A stretch of 64,000 nt of DNA from positions 1 through 64,000 of the forward strand of contig PHEE01000006.1 in assembly GCA_002842855.1 (NCBI GenBank), read 5' to 3'. Source of the DNA: Alphaproteobacteria bacterium HGW-Alphaproteobacteria-4 (GTDB lineage Bacteria > Pseudomonadota > Alphaproteobacteria > Rhodobacterales > Rhodobacteraceae). Of the stretch, positions 28,185 to 37,584 are shown one piece after another (the stretch's first letter is position 1; the number at the start of each line of letters is the position of its first letter). The notes below the pieces were generated by a model, which was not told where the DNA came from, made no database searches, and worked only from the letters and a program-made list of their open reading frames with translations. A program made the position numbers and the translations under genes.

Positions 28185-28274
28185 CCGGGCCCGAAATCCG
28201 TTAGCAGGTTTTTAAGGCGTGCCTGCGCATTCTGCGGCGTATCGAGGGATGCAGCAGCAGAAAGGCGCTAGTAT

Positions 28275-29582
28275 ATGTCCATCTCGTCATCGCTCAACGC
28301 GGGGGTGGCCGGCCTTGCGGCCAACGCCACCCGCCTTGCGACCATTTCCGACAACATCGCCAACTCGGGCACCTACGGCTACAAACGTGCCGCGGCCGAA
28401 TTTGAAAGCATGGTCATCAACCAGTCGCGCGGCTCGGGCATTTATTCTGCGGGCGGGGTGCGCGCGCAAACCATGCGGCTGATCGAGGAACGCGGCGCGC
28501 TGGTGGCCACCTCGAACGCACTCGACCTGGCGGTTTCCGGGCGCGGCATGCTGCCGGTGGTGCCTTCGGTTACGATCGGGTCGAACATGGGTGACCAGCC
28601 GCTGATGATGACCACCACCGGCGCCTTCCGCACCGATGCAAACGGTGTGCTACGCACCCAATCGGGGCTGGTGCTGCTGGGTTGGGCCGCCAACGCCGAT
28701 GGCACGATTCCGGTCAAGCCGCGCGATACCATTGCGGGGCTTGTGCCGGTGGTGATCAACGCCAACCAGACTGCGGGCGACCCGACGACCAAGATGAACC
28801 TTGGCGTCAACCTGCCCGCCGTAGATACCGAATCGAGTGCCGTTGGCACGCCGCTGCCGCTTTCGGTCGAATATTTCGGCAACCTGGGCACCTCGGAAAC
28901 GCTCGACATCACCTTTTCCCCGACGATCCCGGCTACCGGCTCGTCAAACGAGTGGACCATGGTCATCCGCGATTCGGCGCAGGCCGGCGCGACCATCGGT
29001 GAATATACGCTGGTGTTCGATGATAGTCGTGGCAGCGGCGGCACGCTGGCCTCGGTCACCCAGATCTCGGGCGGCGCCTATGATGGCGCCGAAGGCACGC
29101 TGGCGTTGACCGTGGCGGGCGGCCCCCTGGAAATGACCATCGGCAAGCTGGGCGACCCCAATGGGCTGACCCAGCTATCCGACAGTTTCGCGCCGACCTC
29201 GATCACCAAGGATGGCTCGCCGGTGGGCAACCTGACCGCTGTCGAGGTCGATGAGGGCGGTTTTATCCGCGCCACCTACGACACCGGCTTCATCCGCACC
29301 ATCTACCAGATTCCGCTGGTCGATGTGCCCAACCCGAACGGGCTGACAACGCTCAACAACCAGACCTTCCAGGTCTCGCCGGTGTCCGGATCGTTCTTCC
29401 TGTGGGATGCGGGCGACGGGCCGACCGGTTCGGTTGTCGGCTACGCGCGCGAAGGGTCCACCACCGATGTCGCGGCGGAACTGACCAACCTGATCCAGAC
29501 CCAGCGCGCCTATTCCTCGAACGCCAAGGTGATCCAGACGGTCGACGAAATGTTGCAGGAGACGACCAACATCAAGCGCTGA
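28275..29582 (+). CDS. flgE: Flagellar hook protein FlgE
   Basis: 435 aa. N-terminal rod/hook signature (SISSSLNAGVAGLAANATRLATISDNIANSGTYGYKR, core ISDNIANSGTYGYKR), DUF1103/FlgE middle domain, and the C-terminal FlgE/FlgG helix VAAELTNLIQTQRAYSSNAKVIQTVDEMLQ (core LIQTQRAYSSNAKV). Exported by the flagellar type III system and polymerises as the hook. Begins 90 bp after motB; 35 bp before flgK. Confidence 0.93.
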   Translation: MSISSSLNAGVAGLAANATRLATISDNIANSGTYGYKRAAAEFESMVINQSRGSGIYSAGGVRAQTMRLIEERGALVATSNALDLAVSGRGMLPVVPSVTIGSNMGDQPLMMTTTGAFRTDANGVLRTQSGLVLLGWAANADGTIPVKPRDTIAGLVPVVINANQTAGDPTTKMNLGVNLPAVDTESSAVGTPLPLSVEYFGNLGTSETLDITFSPTIPATGSSNEWTMVIRDSAQAGATIGEYTLVFDDSRGSGGTLASVTQISGGAYDGAEGTLALTVAGGPLEMTIGKLGDPNGLTQLSDSFAPTSITKDGSPVGNLTAVEVDEGGFIRATYDTGFIRTIYQIPLVDVPNPNGLTTLNNQTFQVSPVSGSFFLWDAGDGPTGSVVGYAREGSTTDVAAELTNLIQTQRAYSSNAKVIQTVDEMLQETTNIKR

Positions 29583-29617
29583 TCCCGGTCAGCGGCCTTT
29601 AGAACGGAGGCGGAGAC

Positions 29618-31072
29618 ATGAGCATTTCGGGTGCGCTGGGCAATGCGCTTTCGGGCCTTTCCGCGGTTGCCCGCGCCGCCGACGTGGTGGCGTCGAACAC
29701 CGCCAACGCGATGACCGAGGGCTATGCCCGGCGCGAACTGTCGCTCTCGTCGCGCAGCCTCGGCGGCTCTGGTGCCGGGGTCTGGGTCGATGGCGTTTCG
29801 CGGGTTGTCAACCGCGTGGTTCTGGCTGACCGCCGCATTGCCGATGCCGAGGTCGCCAACACCAACCTGCGCACCGATTTTCTGGCCAAACTCGAGTCGC
29901 TTCTTGGCAACCCCGGGCAGGCGGGCTCGCTTTCGACCAATCTCGCGAATTTCGAATCGGCGCTGATCGAGGCGGCCAGCCGCCCTGACAGCGAGGCACG
30001 GCTGGCAACGGCGCTGAAATCGGCGCAGACACTTGCCGCACAGCTCAACAGCATTTCCGGCTCGGTGCAGCAGTCGCGCGCCGATGCCGACCATTCCATC
30101 GCCGAGCAGGTGCGCGTGCTTAACGAATCGCTCACCCAGATCGACCGTCTCAACGCCGAAATCGTGGCGCAAAGGGCGGCGGGCCGCGATGCCACTGCAT
30201 TGATGGACCTGCGCCAGCGCGCCGTCGATACCGTTGCCGCCATCGTTCCGGTGCGCGAGGTGGCGCGCGAACATGACCAGATCTCGCTTTACACCACCGG
30301 CGGCGCGATCCTGCTTGAGGGCACCGCGGCCGCAATCGGTTTTGCCCCCGTGGGTGTGGTGACTGCCGACATGACGCTCGCCTCCGGCGCGCTCTCCGGC
30401 CTTACGATCAACGGCATGGCGGTGCCGCCCGGCGATGAAGGGCTGCTCGGCGGCGGCAGCCTTGGCGCGAGTTTCGCGCTGCGTGACACCCTCGCCCCCA
30501 CCGCCCAAACCCAGCTCGATGCTTTCGCCCGCGATCTGATCTCGCGGTTCCAGGATCCGGCGGTAGACCCTACCCTTGCACCCGGCGACCCCGGCCTGTT
30601 CACCGACCGCGGTGCAGCCCTCGACCCGCTTGAGGAAGTTGGGCTGGCCGGGCGCATCGCGGTGAACCCGCGGGCCGATCCGGCGCAGGGCGGCGCACTC
30701 TGGCGGCTGCGCGACGGGCTTGGCGCGGTCGCACCGGGCGCGGTCGGTGATGCCAGCATCCTCACTGCGCTTGGCGATGCGCTGACGCGCGGGCAGGTGC
30801 CCGCTTCGGGCGGCTTTATCGGCGCCGCGCGCTCTGCCTCGGGGCTGGCCGCCGATATTCTCTCGCAGGCCGCTTCGGGGCGGCAATCGGCCGAAGCGCA
30901 GCAGGCTTTCGCCAGCGCCCGGCAAGACGCGCTGCGCACGCTGCAACTCGCCGACGGGGTCGATACCGACCACGAGATGCAGACACTGCTTCAGATCGAA
31001 CAGGCCTATGCCGCAAACGCGCGCGTCATCGGCACGATGGACGAATTGATCCAACAACTTCTGGCGCTGTGA
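29618..31072 (+). CDS. flgK: Flagellar hook-associated protein FlgK (HAP1)
   Basis: 484 aa. N-terminal AAVARAADVVASNTANAMTEGYARRE-like region (core NTANAMTEGYARRE) and C-terminal LLQIEQAYAANARVIGTMDELIQQLL (core IEQAYAANARVI) match FlgK ends that interlock in the hook-filament junction. AACGGAGGCGGAGAC gives a strong SD before ATG at 29618. One base separates its stop from flgL. Confidence 0.92.
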   Translation: MSISGALGNALSGLSAVARAADVVASNTANAMTEGYARRELSLSSRSLGGSGAGVWVDGVSRVVNRVVLADRRIADAEVANTNLRTDFLAKLESLLGNPGQAGSLSTNLANFESALIEAASRPDSEARLATALKSAQTLAAQLNSISGSVQQSRADADHSIAEQVRVLNESLTQIDRLNAEIVAQRAAGRDATALMDLRQRAVDTVAAIVPVREVAREHDQISLYTTGGAILLEGTAAAIGFAPVGVVTADMTLASGALSGLTINGMAVPPGDEGLLGGGSLGASFALRDTLAPTAQTQLDAFARDLISRFQDPAVDPTLAPGDPGLFTDRGAALDPLEEVGLAGRIAVNPRADPAQGGALWRLRDGLGAVAPGAVGDASILTALGDALTRGQVPASGGFIGAARSASGLAADILSQAASGRQSAEAQQAFASARQDALRTLQLADGVDTDHEMQTLLQIEQAYAANARVIGTMDELIQQLLAL

Positions 31073-31073
31073 T

Positions 31074-32087
31074 ATGAGCTTTCTTTCCGTCGGAGACATG
31101 GCGCAGGTCTACCAGATGCGCCGCCACAACGCCGGGCTCAAGGCGCTGGCCACGACGCTGGCGGGCGAACTGACGAGCGGCAACAAACACGATACCGGCG
31201 CCGCCGTGCGCGGCGATTTTACCGCGCTCGCCGGGGTTGAACGCGCGCTGACCACGCTTGCGTCGTATGCCACCGCTGCCGCCGAGGCGGGCCAGCTTGC
31301 GGCAACGCAGCAGGTGGCGCTTGGGTCGATCGGCGCAATGCTGACTGACCTCGGGCCCACACTCCTGTCGGCCTCGACCAGTTCCAGCCATACGATGGTC
31401 AGCGCCACCACTGCCGATGCGCGGCAAAAGTTTGGCGCGGTGATCGGCGCGCTTAACACCTCCACCGCCGGGCGCTACAGCTTTGCCGGCGCCGCAACCG
31501 ATACGCGCCCGCTGGCCACGCCCGAAAGCATCCTCGCCGCCCTCGCCACCGCGATTGCGCCCGAGACCACCGTTTCCGGCATTGTCACTGCGGTTGCGGC
31601 CTGGTTCGATGCGCCCGCCGGTGCGGGGGGTTACCTCGACACCGCCTATGGCGGCGGTGCGGCGCTCAGCCCGTTCCGCATTGCCAGCGGCGAAAGCGTG
31701 GACATCGGCATCACCGCCGCCGCCCCCGAGGTGCGCGACCTGCTCAAAGGCCTCGCGCTGGCCGCGCTGGTCTCTGAAGGCGCGCTGGCGGGCGATGCCG
31801 CCGCGCGCTCCAACCTCACCCGCGTGGCGGGCGAATGGGTGATGCGCGCGTCCGATACCGCCACCACGCTGCGCGCCCGCGTCGGCACTGCCGAGGCGCA
31901 GATCGAAGACACGGCGACCCGCACCACTGCCGAGGCCACCGCGCTTGAAATCGTCCGTGCCGGCATGACCGCCGCCGACCCTTACGATACCGCCACCGCC
32001 CTGCAAGCCGTGCAGGCGCAGATCGAGACGCTCTACACCCTGACCGCGCGGCTCGCGAACCTCAAACTGACGGATTACCTGCGATGA
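31074..32087 (+). CDS. flgL: Flagellar hook-associated protein FlgL (HAP3)
   Basis: 337 aa. Flagellin-like ends: MSFLSVGDMAQVYQMRRHN at the start and ALQAVQAQIETLYTLTARLANLKLTDYL (core QIETLYTLTARLANLKL) at the end; variable Ala-rich middle. Adapter between FlgK and flagellin. Start lies 2 bp after the flgK stop and the end overlaps flgI by 4 bp. Assignment rests on ends plus position. Confidence 0.88.
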   Translation: MSFLSVGDMAQVYQMRRHNAGLKALATTLAGELTSGNKHDTGAAVRGDFTALAGVERALTTLASYATAAAEAGQLAATQQVALGSIGAMLTDLGPTLLSASTSSSHTMVSATTADARQKFGAVIGALNTSTAGRYSFAGAATDTRPLATPESILAALATAIAPETTVSGIVTAVAAWFDAPAGAGGYLDTAYGGGAALSPFRIASGESVDIGITAAAPEVRDLLKGLALAALVSEGALAGDAAARSNLTRVAGEWVMRASDTATTLRARVGTAEAQIEDTATRTTAEATALEIVRAGMTAADPYDTATALQAVQAQIETLYTLTARLANLKLTDYLR

Positions 32088-33181
32088 AACGCCTGGCTGT
32101 GCTGATCCTCTGCCTGCTGCCACTGGTGGCCACCGCCGCACCGATCCGGATCAAGGATCTGGTCGAATTCGACGGCGTGCGCGGCAACGATCTGGTCGGT
32201 TACGGCCTTGTGGTGGGCCTGAATGGCACCGGCGACGGGCTGCGCAACGCCCCCTTCACCGAAGAGATCATGGCCAACATTCTCGAACGGCTCGGGGTCA
32301 ACGTTTCGGGCGAACAGTTCCGGCCCAAGAACGTTGCCGCCGTGTTGGTCACTGCCACCTTGCCCCCCTTCGCGCGCACCGGCAGCCAGATCAGCGTCAC
32401 CGTTTCGGCCATCGGCGATGCCAAAAGCCTGCTCGGTGGCACCCTCATCATGACCCCGCTCAACGCCGCCGATGGCGCCATCTATGCCGTCGCGCAAGGC
32501 ACGATCATCGCGGGCGGCGCCGCTGCCTCGGGTGAAGGTGCCTCGGTGGTGCAGGGCGTGCCGACCGCCGGGGTCATCCCCTCCGGCGGCCGGATCGAGC
32601 GTGAGATCGATTTTGATTTCGGCACCCTTGCCCATGTGCGGCTGGCGCTGCGCAACCCCGATTTTACCACCGCCGGGCGGATCGAGCAGGTCATCAATGC
32701 CGAGTTCGGGCGCGTCGTGGCACGGATGCTCGACAGCGGCACCGTCAATGTCGAGATTGCGGCGGCGCGACTGGCCTCGCCTGCGCATGTGCTTGGCCGG
32801 ATCGAGAACCTGACCGTTGAACCCGAGCAGCGCGCGCGGGTGGTCGTCGATCAGCGCTCGGGCACCATCGTGATGGGCGCCGATGTGCGCATCAGCCGCG
32901 TTGCCGTCAGCCAGGGCAACCTCACGCTGCGAATTCAGGAAGCGCCGCTGGTGGCGCAACCGAACCCGTTTGCGCGCGGCGAAACCGTGGTGGTGCCGCG
33001 CACCGAGGCGACGATCACCGAAGAGCCGGGGGTCGGCATGGCCGAAATTTCGGCGGGCACCACGCTTTCCGAGGTGGTGGCGGGGCTCAACGCGCTTGGC
33101 GTCAGCCCGCGCGACATGATCGACATTCTGAAGTCCATCAACTCCGCCGGGGCGCTGCACGCCGAGTTTCTGGTGCAGTAG
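32084..33181 (+). CDS. flgI: Flagellar P-ring protein FlgI
   Basis: 365 aa, exported by Sec (MKRLAVLILCLLPLVATAAP). Canonical FlgI sequence: RIKDLVEFDGVRGNDLVGYGLVVGLNGTGD (core GYGLVVGLNGTGD), PKNVAAVLVTATLPPFAR, GDAKSLLGGTLIMTPLNAADG, IVMGADVRIS, LNALGVSPRDMIDILKSINSAGALHAE. Forms the periplasmic P ring around the rod. Last gene of this flagellar run. Confidence 0.97.
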   Translation: MKRLAVLILCLLPLVATAAPIRIKDLVEFDGVRGNDLVGYGLVVGLNGTGDGLRNAPFTEEIMANILERLGVNVSGEQFRPKNVAAVLVTATLPPFARTGSQISVTVSAIGDAKSLLGGTLIMTPLNAADGAIYAVAQGTIIAGGAAASGEGASVVQGVPTAGVIPSGGRIEREIDFDFGTLAHVRLALRNPDFTTAGRIEQVINAEFGRVVARMLDSGTVNVEIAAARLASPAHVLGRIENLTVEPEQRARVVVDQRSGTIVMGADVRISRVAVSQGNLTLRIQEAPLVAQPNPFARGETVVVPRTEATITEEPGVGMAEISAGTTLSEVVAGLNALGVSPRDMIDILKSINSAGALHAEFLVQ

Positions 33182-33261
33182 GGGGGGCTGCCTGCGCGAC
33201 CCGGTTGCGCAACGCCGTGATCGGCGTAGGGTTGGCACCGCAATCAGCGGGGTGGTCGTTC

Positions 33262-34083
33262 ATGCAGTGGCGGGGAAGACGCGGCAGCCGGAATATCGAA
33301 GACCGCCGGCGCACCTCGGCCGCAGGCATCGGCGGCCTGGGCGGCGGCGCGGTGGTGGTGCTGATCGGCTATTTCTTCGGCGTCGATGTGACGCCGCTGC
33401 TTGAGGGCGCCGGCACCCAGACCAGCACCGAACTCAGCGCCGCCGACCTACAGGCGGGCGAGTTTGTTTCGGTCACGCTGGCCGATACCGAAGAGGTCTG
33501 GGCCGGGGTGTTCGCCGCCCAAACCCGCGAGCGCTACCAGCCGCCGGTGCTGGTGCTTTTCAAGGGTGCCACGCAATCGCCCTGCGGCGGCGCCAGCGCC
33601 GCCTCGGGGCCGTTCTACTGCCCGTCCGATCAGAAGGTCTATCTCGACACCGAATTCTTCACCACGCTCGAACGCCAGCTTGGCGCCAAGGGCGATTTCG
33701 CCGCCGCCTATGTGGTCGCGCATGAGGTCGGGCACCACGTGCAAAACCAGCTTGGCACGTTGCAAACCACCACCCGCGCCCGCGCACAGGCGACCGAGGC
33801 CGCCGCCAACGCAATTTCGGTGCAGGTCGAATTGCAGGCCGATTGCTACGCGGGCATCTGGGCACGCAAGGCCGAAGCCAGCTTTGGCAGCATCGAGCCC
33901 GGCGATATCGCCGAAGCAATGTCCGCCGCCGCCCGGATCGGCGACGACACCCTGCAACGCAACGCCGGCCGCACCGTCAACCCCGACAGCTTCACCCACG
34001 GCACCAGCGCCGACCGCCAAGCGTGGTTCGCGCAGGGGTATCAGGGCGGCACGCTGGCGGGGTGCAATACGTTTGGGGGGTGA
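33262..34083 (+). CDS. ypfJ: Neutral zinc metallopeptidase (YpfJ/DUF2342-like)
   Basis: 273 aa. MQWRGRRGSRNIEDRR start, one membrane helix (GGLGGGAVVVLIGYFFG), CPSDQKVYLDTEFF, the zinc site HEVGHHVQN, and the second acidic ligand region ELQADCYAGIW; ends GTLAGCNTFGG. These are characteristic of the YpfJ family of putative membrane-anchored metalloproteases. ATG at 33262 matches the family start; upstream codons in frame are not conserved-looking. The 250 bp to adhC (convergent) holds no gene, only the palindrome at 34311. Confidence 0.92.
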   Translation: MQWRGRRGSRNIEDRRRTSAAGIGGLGGGAVVVLIGYFFGVDVTPLLEGAGTQTSTELSAADLQAGEFVSVTLADTEEVWAGVFAAQTRERYQPPVLVLFKGATQSPCGGASAASGPFYCPSDQKVYLDTEFFTTLERQLGAKGDFAAAYVVAHEVGHHVQNQLGTLQTTTRARAQATEAAANAISVQVELQADCYAGIWARKAEASFGSIEPGDIAEAMSAAARIGDDTLQRNAGRTVNPDSFTHGTSADRQAWFAQGYQGGTLAGCNTFGG

Positions 34084-34310
34084 GGGGGTTAGTGGCAAAA
34101 CGGGCTATCCGAACCCGCTCAGGCAGGTTTCGCCTCTGAATGAGCCACGACTTTTGCGGCGTTTTTTCCTCCCGCATGGAACAACGCCAAGGCGACGCAG
34201 GAGGCATTTTTTCGGCTTGCAGATAGTTGGCGGAACGAATTCTATGGGGCGACCTTAACAACCCCCTAACGCCGCCGCCATTCCCATTCCTTTTCAACCC
34301 CTTACCGCCC

Positions 34311-34326
34311 ATAACACGCGTGTTAT
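34311..34326. repeat. 16-bp perfect palindrome, copy 2
   Basis: ATAACACGCGTGTTAT, identical to 5394-5409. It is 7 bp beyond the adhC stop in a convergent intergenic region, so it is unlikely to be a promoter element. Confidence 0.9.
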
Positions 34327-34333
34327 CGCGCCC

Positions 34334-35461
34334 TCAGAACACCACCACGCTGCGGATGCTCTCGCCCGATCGCATCAACTCGAAGCCCCGGTTGATCTCA
34401 TCGAGGCTCAGAACGTGGGTAATCATCGGGTCGATTTCGATTTTGCCGTCCATGTACCAGTCGACGATTTTCGGCACGTCGGTGCGCCCCCTTGCGCCGC
34501 CAAAAGCGGTACCTTTCCAGACCCGCCCGGTCACAAGCTGGAACGGCCGCGTCTGAATCTCGGCCCCCGCCGCTGCCACCCCGATCACGACTGAGACCCC
34601 CCAGCCCCGGTGCGTGCATTCCAGCGCCTGCCGCATCACGGTGACGTTTCCGGTGCAATCAAACGAATAATCGGCGCCGCCGATCTGGTCGAACGGGGTT
34701 TTCGTGAGGTTCACGATATGCGCCACCACGTCGCCCACCTCGCGCGGGTTGACGAAATGGGTCATCCCGAAGCGCTCGCCCCAGCCTTTCTTGTCGTTGT
34801 TGATATCGACCCCGATGATCATGTCGGCGCCCGCCAGCCGCAGCCCCTGGATCACATTGAGCCCGATCCCGCCCAGCCCGAACACCACCGCCTTGGCGCC
34901 GACCTCGACCTTGGCGGTGTTGATCACCGCCCCGACCCCGGTGGTGACCCCGCAGCCGATGTAGCAGGCCTTGTCAAAGGGCGCGTCGGCGCGGATCTTC
35001 GCCAGCGCGATCTCGGGCATCACCGTGTGGTTGGAAAACGTCGAGCAGCCCATGTAGTGCAGAATCGGCGTGCCGTTCAGCATCGAAAACCGGGTGGTGC
35101 CGTCGGGCATCAACCCCTTGCCCTGCGTCGCGCGGATCGCGGTGCAGAGGTTGGTCTTGCGGGAAAGGCACGAGGGGCACTCGCGGCACTCGGGCGTATA
35201 AAGCGGTATCACGTGGTCGCCCGGTTTCAGGCTGGTCACCCCCGGCCCGCATTCGAGCACCACGCCCGCGCCCTCATGCCCCAGAATCGCGGGGAACAAC
35301 CCCTCGGGGTCAGCGCCCGACAGGGTGAAATCATCGGTGTGGCAGATGCCGGTGGCCTTGATTTCCACCAGAACCTCGCCCGCGCGCGGGCCTTCAAGGT
35401 TCACTTCCATCACTTCCAGCGGCTTGCCGGCCTGCAAGGCCACGGCGGCACGGGTTCTCAT
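34334..35461 (-). CDS. adhC: S-(hydroxymethyl)glutathione dehydrogenase / class III alcohol dehydrogenase
   Basis: 375 aa. Oxidises the formaldehyde-glutathione adduct to S-formylglutathione with NAD+. Seen: catalytic zinc ligands in GICHTDDF and GHEGAG, structural zinc cysteines [28 protein letters not shown], and the NAD Rossmann motif [14 protein letters not shown]. The [20 protein letters not shown] segment is class III-specific. The partner esterase (fghA) is not in the window. Confidence 0.95.
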   Translation of the reverse strand: MRTRAAVALQAGKPLEVMEVNLEGPRAGEVLVEIKATGICHTDDFTLSGADPEGLFPAILGHEGAGVVLECGPGVTSLKPGDHVIPLYTPECRECPSCLSRKTNLCTAIRATQGKGLMPDGTTRFSMLNGTPILHYMGCSTFSNHTVMPEIALAKIRADAPFDKACYIGCGVTTGVGAVINTAKVEVGAKAVVFGLGGIGLNVIQGLRLAGADMIIGVDINNDKKGWGERFGMTHFVNPREVGDVVAHIVNLTKTPFDQIGGADYSFDCTGNVTVMRQALECTHRGWGVSVVIGVAAAGAEIQTRPFQLVTGRVWKGTAFGGARGRTDVPKIVDWYMDGKIEIDPMITHVLSLDEINRGFELMRSGESIRSVVVF

Positions 35462-35533
35462 TGCGCAATCCTCTCCCTATATTGGGCCAACCTGAGCGAA
35501 ACACGCCGGGCGCGCAACATTGGGGTTGATCGA

Positions 35534-35890
35534 ATGACGAGAAAGTTGGCTTTCACTGTGGTGCTCGCGTTGGCGGGCTGCGTTGAAGCGCCACAGATGC
35601 CGCCGCCAATCCTGTCGAACGAGCCGGTCACCGTCGCTCCGCTGGCCGGAGCCGCCCCCGCGCCCACCATCGCCGCGCCGGGGCTTGAGGCGAAAGAACC
35701 AGATCTTTGCCACGCGATCGATTATGTGCCCTACCTGAGCAAGCCCGGATCGGTGATCGAGGCGCTTGGTATCACCCGGCCCTACCGCGTGGTGCCATGG
35801 CGCGGGATCGAGCCGCAGGAATATGTCGCGGGGCGGATCGTGTTCCGGCTTGATGCGGCGGGCAATATTTTCAACATCGACTGCGGCTGA
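35534..35890 (+). CDS. Putative lipoprotein, peptidase-inhibitor I78-like
   Basis: 118 aa with a lipobox-type signal (VVLALAGCVEAP). A Pro/Ala-rich stretch is followed by a small domain: DLCHAIDYVPYLSKP, PYRVVPWRGIEPQEY, GRIVFRLDAAGNIFNIDCG. The pattern (Cys, central R-V-hydrophobic loop, final L-D-x2-G-x-I-x2-I-x-C-G) parallels the I78 inhibitor next door. Divergent from adhC. Inhibitory activity is inferred from fold resemblance only. Confidence 0.65.
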   Translation: MTRKLAFTVVLALAGCVEAPQMPPPILSNEPVTVAPLAGAAPAPTIAAPGLEAKEPDLCHAIDYVPYLSKPGSVIEALGITRPYRVVPWRGIEPQEYVAGRIVFRLDAAGNIFNIDCG

Positions 35891-35898
35891 GGGGCGCG

Positions 35899-36183
35899 AT
35901 GATGCGCAAGATGGCATTGGCGATGTCGGCGATTGTGGCGCTCGGTGCTTGTCAGGGCATGGCACAGATGCCCCCCGAGCCGGGCGGCGAGGTTGATACC
36001 TGCGGCGCAACCGCCCTGCAGGGGTTGATCGGCCAGCCCGAGTCCGTGCTGCAAGGCATGGTCTTTGCGGGGCCGCTGCGGGTGATCCGGCCGGGGCAGG
36101 CGGTAACCATGGATTATAGCGCGGCGCGGCTGAATGTGTCGCTCGACGCGGGCGGGCGGATCGTGCGCGTTACCTGCGGCTGA
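35899..36183 (+). CDS. I78 family peptidase inhibitor, lipoprotein
   Basis: 94 aa with a lipoprotein signal (AIVALGACQG). I78 domain: CGATALQGLIGQPESVLQ, PLRVIRPGQAVTMDYSAARLNVSLDAGG (core PLRVIRPGQAVTMDY), IVRVTCG. Family members inhibit serine elastase-type proteases. Eight bp downstream of a diverged paralogue, likely a tandem duplication. Confidence 0.82.
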   Translation: MMRKMALAMSAIVALGACQGMAQMPPEPGGEVDTCGATALQGLIGQPESVLQGMVFAGPLRVIRPGQAVTMDYSAARLNVSLDAGGRIVRVTCG

Positions 36184-36194
36184 CTGAAAACGCG

Positions 36195-36222
36195 AAGACC
36201 CCGCCGTTTCGGGCAGGGTCTT
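36195..36222. terminator. Hairpin downstream of the I78 genes
   Basis: AAGACCCCGCC / GGGCAGGGTCTT pair over a short loop with one mismatch. It lies 12 bp after the I78 stop. No long U-tract. The rest of 36223-36418 shows no supported gene. Confidence 0.55.
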
Positions 36223-36418
36223 GCGGGCGGAAGGCACCCCGACGGCGCGAACTGGGTGGGGGCTGCTTGCACACCGCCGGGGCTTAGCGTTTTCCGCTGC
36301 CCCCTGAGTGCCCCCCGATCACGGCGACCCGATGCAATGGGCGTGCCGGGCGTGGGGTCATTTCGTGGCTTTTTCGCGGCGCTTGATCGGCATGGCCAGC
36401 TTGTGTCAGCATGGTGCC

Positions 36419-36760
36419 ATGACGGTGCAGCCCCCGATACCCCTGATGGCCGCCCTACCCGAGCGGGTGGCCTTCAACCGTGCCGAGCTCGGGCCGATCT
36501 TGCAGCTTTACGGGCGCATGGTCGCGGCCGGCGAATGGCGCGATTATGCGATGGCGTTCTTGCACGAGGTGGCGGTGTTCTCGGTCTATCGCCGCGCCAG
36601 CGAAAACCCGCTCTACCGAATTGAAAAGCGCCCCGGCTTGCGCTTGCGGCAGGGCCAGTTCGCGGTGGTCGGTGCCGAGGGGCAGGTGCTGCGGCGCGGG
36701 CACGACCTTGCGACCGTGCTGCGGGTGCTGGAACGCAAGCTGATCCGGGCGGTGGATTAG
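36419..36760 (+). CDS. DUF2794 family protein
   Basis: 113 aa. Matches the alphaproteobacterial DUF2794 pattern: VAFNRAELGPILQLYGRMVAAGEWRDYAM (core VAFNRAELGPILQLYG), HEVAVFSVYRRASENPLYRIEKRPGL (core VFSVYRRASE), GRFAVVG-like segment RQGQFAVVGAEG, and LRVLERKL. Unknown role. ATG at 36419; longer frames upstream lack support. Its last 4 bp overlap the convergent NlpC/P60 gene. Confidence 0.82.
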   Translation: MTVQPPIPLMAALPERVAFNRAELGPILQLYGRMVAAGEWRDYAMAFLHEVAVFSVYRRASENPLYRIEKRPGLRLRQGQFAVVGAEGQVLRRGHDLATVLRVLERKLIRAVD

Positions 36761-37584
36761 AGCCGCTTGAGCGCCTGCAAGGGCGCTTCCGAAGCGGCGA
36801 TACGGGCAAGTGCCGCCGCGATGCCCTCATAAGCCACGCTCATGCTGGCGCCGTTGGCGTGGATCAGCACCGATTCAGATACCGCCATTGCCACGTGCCC
36901 CGGCCAGAAGAACAAATCGCCCCGGCTGGGCGCGGTGCCATCGGGCAGCGCGGTGCCCACCGCATCGCATTGCTGGTCGCTGTCGGCGGGGCATGAGATG
37001 CCGCAGGCGGTCAGCGCCGCTTGCACCAGGCCCGAGCAGTCGATGCCGGCGCGGCTGTTGCCACCCCAGAGGTAGGGCGTGCCCAGCAGGCTTTCGGCCA
37101 CCGCCGCCGGGTCGGAGGCCCAATCGCCGAGCGGCCGCAGGTGCATGCTGGGAATGAAGGTGCCATCGGCGGTTTCGGCAAACTTGCCGACCTCGCCCAC
37201 CACGCGCACCCGCGCCCCCAGCGAAAGCGCCGCGATTTCACGCACGCGCACCGCGGGTTCGGGGTAAAGGTGGCTGGCGGGGGCCGAAACCCAGTGCGTT
37301 GCCTCTTGCGGCGCGGCGAGCGCTGCCGCATCGACCCAGCCGCAATAGCCATCGAGCGCCGATAGCACGAAAGCGGCGCCTTCGTGGCGGTCGATCAGGG
37401 TGAGCGTGGCGCCCAGCAGAAGTTGCCGCTCGCGCTTGCCGAAGGGGCTGGCGCAAAGGTCGGCCATTGGCACCGAAAGGCGCGCGGGCGTGCCCTCGGT
37501 ATAGCCCTCGGCGGTAACCAGCCCGCGCAGCGAATCATGCGCGATACGGCCTGAAAACGGGGTAGTGCGGCGATCGTGGCTCAT
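36757..37584 (-). CDS. NlpC/P60 family peptidoglycan hydrolase
   Basis: 275 aa. Two SH3-like regions (to ~155) then an NlpC/P60 domain with the nucleophile Cys in RAGIDCSGLVQAAL, the catalytic His in FFWPGHVAMAV, and HANGASMSV. Likely a gamma-D-Glu-dipeptidyl endopeptidase acting on peptidoglycan stems or recycled peptides. Start at 37584 overlaps the leucyl aminopeptidase stop (ATGA); this pairing with an M17 peptidase suggests peptide turnover. No Sec signal is evident. Confidence 0.9.
   Translation of the reverse strand: MSHDRRTTPFSGRIAHDSLRGLVTAEGYTEGTPARLSVPMADLCASPFGKRERQLLLGATLTLIDRHEGAAFVLSALDGYCGWVDAAALAAPQEATHWVSAPASHLYPEPAVRVREIAALSLGARVRVVGEVGKFAETADGTFIPSMHLRPLGDWASDPAAVAESLLGTPYLWGGNSRAGIDCSGLVQAALTACGISCPADSDQQCDAVGTALPDGTAPSRGDLFFWPGHVAMAVSESVLIHANGASMSVAYEGIAAALARIAASEAPLQALKRL

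Noticed and set aside
36223-36418. Possible gene between the I78 genes and DUF2794
   Set aside because: The open frames lack a ribosome-binding site and any family pattern; most likely promoter and leader sequence.
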